This document shows positions 61,663 to 64,000 of a stretch of 64,000 nucleotides of DNA, in pieces (the stretch's first letter is position 1; every line of letters starts with the position of its first letter). The notes beneath the pieces are model-generated. The model was not told the origin of the DNA, made no database searches, and was given only the letters and a program-made list of their open reading frames with translations. Source of the stretch: Heloderma charlesbogerti. Lineage: Eukaryota; Chordata; Lepidosauria; Squamata; Helodermatidae. A program made the position numbers and the translations under genes. The stretch spans positions 1-64,000 of the forward strand of contig JANEZZ010001630.1 in NCBI GenBank assembly GCA_026122225.1, given 5' to 3'.

Positions 61663-61770
61663 GTGGGCTGCAACTCCCAGTATCCCTCACCACTGGCTAT
61701 TTTGGCTAGGGCTGTTGGGAGCTGCAGTCCAGCAACATCTGGAGGGCTACAAGTTGCCCACCTCTGCCTT
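61663..61770. mobile_element. Hairpin MITE family M, central part
   Basis: GGGCTGCAACTCCCAGTATCC and GGGCTGTTGGGAGCTGCAGTCC are inverted arms; ends are partly lost. Confidence 0.65.
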
Positions 61771-62696
61771 ATGGTTTGGGACATAAACTTGAACATGTAT
61801 TGCCAAATGCCTCGTGGAATCTCAGAAGCACGGCAGGGTCAAGAAAGACTCGCATGAGCCAGAAGAAGTGGGATTTAACATTCTGCATGCCACCTCCACA
61901 GTACATCCCCTAAGCTAGAAGAACCAATAATGCAAAGATATGCAAATGTGCTCAATTCAGGTCTGAGAATGTGGATGACCAGTGGCTGAAGACAGAGGTC
62001 TCCTAGAGGGCTGAAGGGAGTACGATGGAGGCCCAGCTGACCAAAGTTGTTCCCAGTACCCTGCTGTGGCCTCTGTTCCCAAAACCTGTCCGACCAACAG
62101 TGAACGTGGGACAAAAGAGCTAAGTGCCAGCCCCACAGGCAATGCCCTTTCTGTCATATAACACCTAGTTGAATGCTATGAAAAATGATCGATTTTCTCC
62201 TGCCCATGGATACAATTTGGATATCTGTCTGTCTGTCAGTCTGTCTATCATCTATCCATCCATCCATCCATCCATCCATCCATCATCATCATCATCTATC
62301 TATCATCTATCTATCTAGAAGTATATGAAGGCCAGACTTGTAGAAGTGGGCAACAACTTTACATTCACTTTCAAATGTTTCAAATCTGAAATCCATACCA
62401 AATGCGAAGTTCTTGAATTTTGGTCAATTCTTATTATTAGTGGACTGAAAGGAAGTTCTCACCTATCAGCACCAGCCAAATCCAATAGGGACAGCTATTC
62501 TCAGCATGGAGAGGACCAGATGTACCTGCCTGCCCTATAACAGCTGTTAAAGATGAGGAGCCTGTCAGAAAAAAGAGATGGCAACCCTAATTCAGGACTA
62601 ACATGGCTGGATACACAGGAATTCAAACCCAGGCGTTTTAAGAGAAAGGCACTCAAAGACCTGGACCTGGATGGATTTATCCATTTCAGTTTCTCC
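61771..62696. other. Unassigned, with a compound microsatellite
   Basis: 62228-62316 is a compound tract: (GTCT)n, then (ATCC)n, (ATC)n and (TATC)n. The rest has no supported feature. Confidence 0.6.
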
Positions 62697-63116
62697 TAGG
62701 GACGTCTGGATTTTGTGAAATCCGTCCTGCGGGTGTTTTGTGGATTGTGCATTGTCATTCGTTCCAGGGTCTGTTCACAGATGGATTCTTTTCTTAGTTT
62801 TTTTTTGCTAAGATATGCAAATAATTCCATTAGAGGGTTCACAACAATTTACATAATTTATGTAAGTACATAACATTTTGCATATTGTCCCCCATTCAAC
62901 TTTTTGCCACATATATTTACCAGTCTCGGCAGGACCCTATGTATTATCCTATGAATACATTTGTGTACACTTTTGGAAAAAGTAAAAAAGAAAAGATCCC
63001 GAAGTCCACGAACTCAGCACGACCTGAAGGGGGTTGCTCCACAGTGGATTCCGCAGGTTGGAATCTTAGAAATCCAAGCTCATTTTAGTCCATCTCAAAT
63101 TTCTCCATCATCCCTA
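62697..63116. mobile_element. hAT-like family B element B4 (420 bp)
   Basis: It begins TAGGGACGTCTGGATTTTG and ends TTTCTCCATCATCCCTA. A perfect 8-bp duplication GTTTCTCC flanks it (62689-62696, 63117-63124). It is B2/B3-like in full: GTGAAATCCGTCCTG, AAATAATTCCATTAGAGGG and GGTTGGAATCTTAGAAATCC. Non-coding. Confidence 0.93.
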
Positions 63117-63659
63117 GTTTCTCCTACATCCAGTTTTTTTAAAAAATAAATAAAAAATCTTAAGTTCTTTTTGTCCGGAGAATGGAGAACTTTGTGAATT
63201 TTGGTAAATTCTTATCAAAACCGAACTGAAATTTCCACCCATCCCTAGTGACAACAAAGAGGAAAGGTCTCTCCATCTCCCACAGTTGTGGCTTGGGCTA
63301 TTTGCTAGTCACAGAAATGGGATCCAGCAGGCCTGCAGGCTCTCACTTTACATGGGGGCTCCCGTGGGAGGCGGGGTTCCCTTGGTCAACGTATAGATGG
63401 AATGCAATCCTGCTCAATCCTTAACAGCATTGACAGGTCTAAAAATAAGGGATGCAAATAACATGCCTGGATGGAGAGCTCCCACACTTGGCAGACAAAA
63501 ATAACTAAGTATTCAGGGCAGGGCGGGGGGGCTCACGCTGTAATTAAACAGGATACGGTGGAGTTGAGGATCTCCTCCTTTCTGGGCCACTGCTGTGATA
63601 CATCCCTCCCCTTGTTCCACTTGCACAAGTGGAACAAAATTCTCATACACTCCTAAAGA
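63117..63659. other. No recognised feature
   Basis: About 540 bases. 63160-63245 has words like family D ends (TTGGTAAATTCTTATCAAAACC, CCATCCCTAG), so a degraded D-type right end may be present; no left end seen. Confidence 0.4.
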
Positions 63660-63757
63660 AAATCCAAAACTGTCAATGGGAGGGTGATGGAACAAAAGAG
63701 GCCTGTCAATCAATGAAACACAGAGGGAAGGGATTTAACAAAATCTGTACATCCCTA
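63660..63757. mobile_element. hAT-like family B fragment (one end)
   Basis: AATCAATGAAACACAGAGGG, AAGGGATTTAACAAAATC and TGTACATCCCTA are the complement of the B1 left end. The other end is missing. Confidence 0.72.
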
Positions 63758-63811
63758 GTCATGAGCAGAAACCCACTGAAGCAGAAGCAGCTGAACTGGA
63801 GCCAAAATGTA

Positions 63812-64000
63812 CCGCCGTAATAGCCTACGTAAATATTTACGTAGGCTAAAATGGGGGGGGGGGAGGAACGCAAATGGCGCCCACTGTGCTATTTGCGTTC
63901 CCCTTTTTTTCACCGTAATAGCCTACGTAAATATTTACATAGGCTAAAATGTCTAAAAATAGGGAACGCAAATGGTGGCCGCCATAGCTGCCGCCCTTTG
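63812..64000. mobile_element. Palindromic hAT-like element P7, cut by window end
   Basis: Two units CCTACGTAAATATTTACGTAGG (63825-63846) and CCTACGTAAATATTTACATAGG (63923-63944) flank GCAAATGGCGCCCACTGTGCTATTTGCG, closely matching the core of P3 (21637-21800). The left end with TAGGGATG is missing; the right part lies beyond the window. Closest to P3 of all copies. Confidence 0.82.

Overview
The window looks like intergenic or intronic DNA from a vertebrate, most likely a squamate reptile (lizard or snake). The basis is the repeat mix: BovB/RTE LINEs together with CR1 and L2 LINEs, tRNA-derived SINEs with TAAA-type tails, a 5S-rRNA-derived SINE, and very many short DNA transposons. I found no exon of a recognisable host gene on either strand. 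Every long open frame lies in a transposable element, inside a palindrome, or is explained by chance. Species cannot be named from the sequence alone.

Layout. 1-245 has no cytosine on the + strand and is probably a technical artefact. 0.2-12.6 kb: CR1 3' ends, hAT-like elements, SINEs, one solo LTR in a SINE (1420-1947) and two Harbinger-like elements inserted in hAT-like elements. 12.6-16.5 kb: a 945-bp palindromic element (P1), a second truncated copy (P2), and a foldback element whose left arm carries a solo LTR. 19-23.7 kb: a long L2 reverse-transcriptase frame on the minus strand, head to head with a CR1 that is split by two palindromic P elements. 24-31 kb: mostly single-copy DNA with CR1 3' ends and a pair of hAT-like elements inserted at the same 8-bp target. 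31-36.7 kb: SINEs, hAT-like elements and a CR1 3' end. 38.7-40.9 kb: an internally deleted BovB on the minus strand. 42-46.5 kb: L2, CR1, SINE and hAT fragments. 46.6-49.9 kb: an almost full-length BovB (3242 bp) with a 13-bp target-site duplication inside a SINE. 50.2-53 kb: an L2 3' UTR hit by a composite P element (itself containing another P element) and by an RTE. 55.5-64 kb: L2 3' ends, a second LTR of another family, a hAT element with a decayed transposase end, and further small hAT-like elements, ending in another P element.

The most unusual content is the P family. These elements start with TAGGGATG and end with its complement, and where both ends survive they sit between 7-8 bp target duplications, which points to the hAT superfamily. 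They have one short and one long end, and a core of nested palindromes built from two units: one around GGCTACGTAAA..TTTACGTAGCC and one around GCAAATGGCGGC..GCCGCCATTTGC. Splice-donor-like GTAAG (or GTAGG/GTGAG) motifs face outward at the core borders. Two other short families (B and D) share the TAGGGATG end and the 8-bp duplications, so one transposase lineage may have moved all three. Family names A, B, D, G, H, M, P, R, S and T used below are working labels made for this annotation, not database names.
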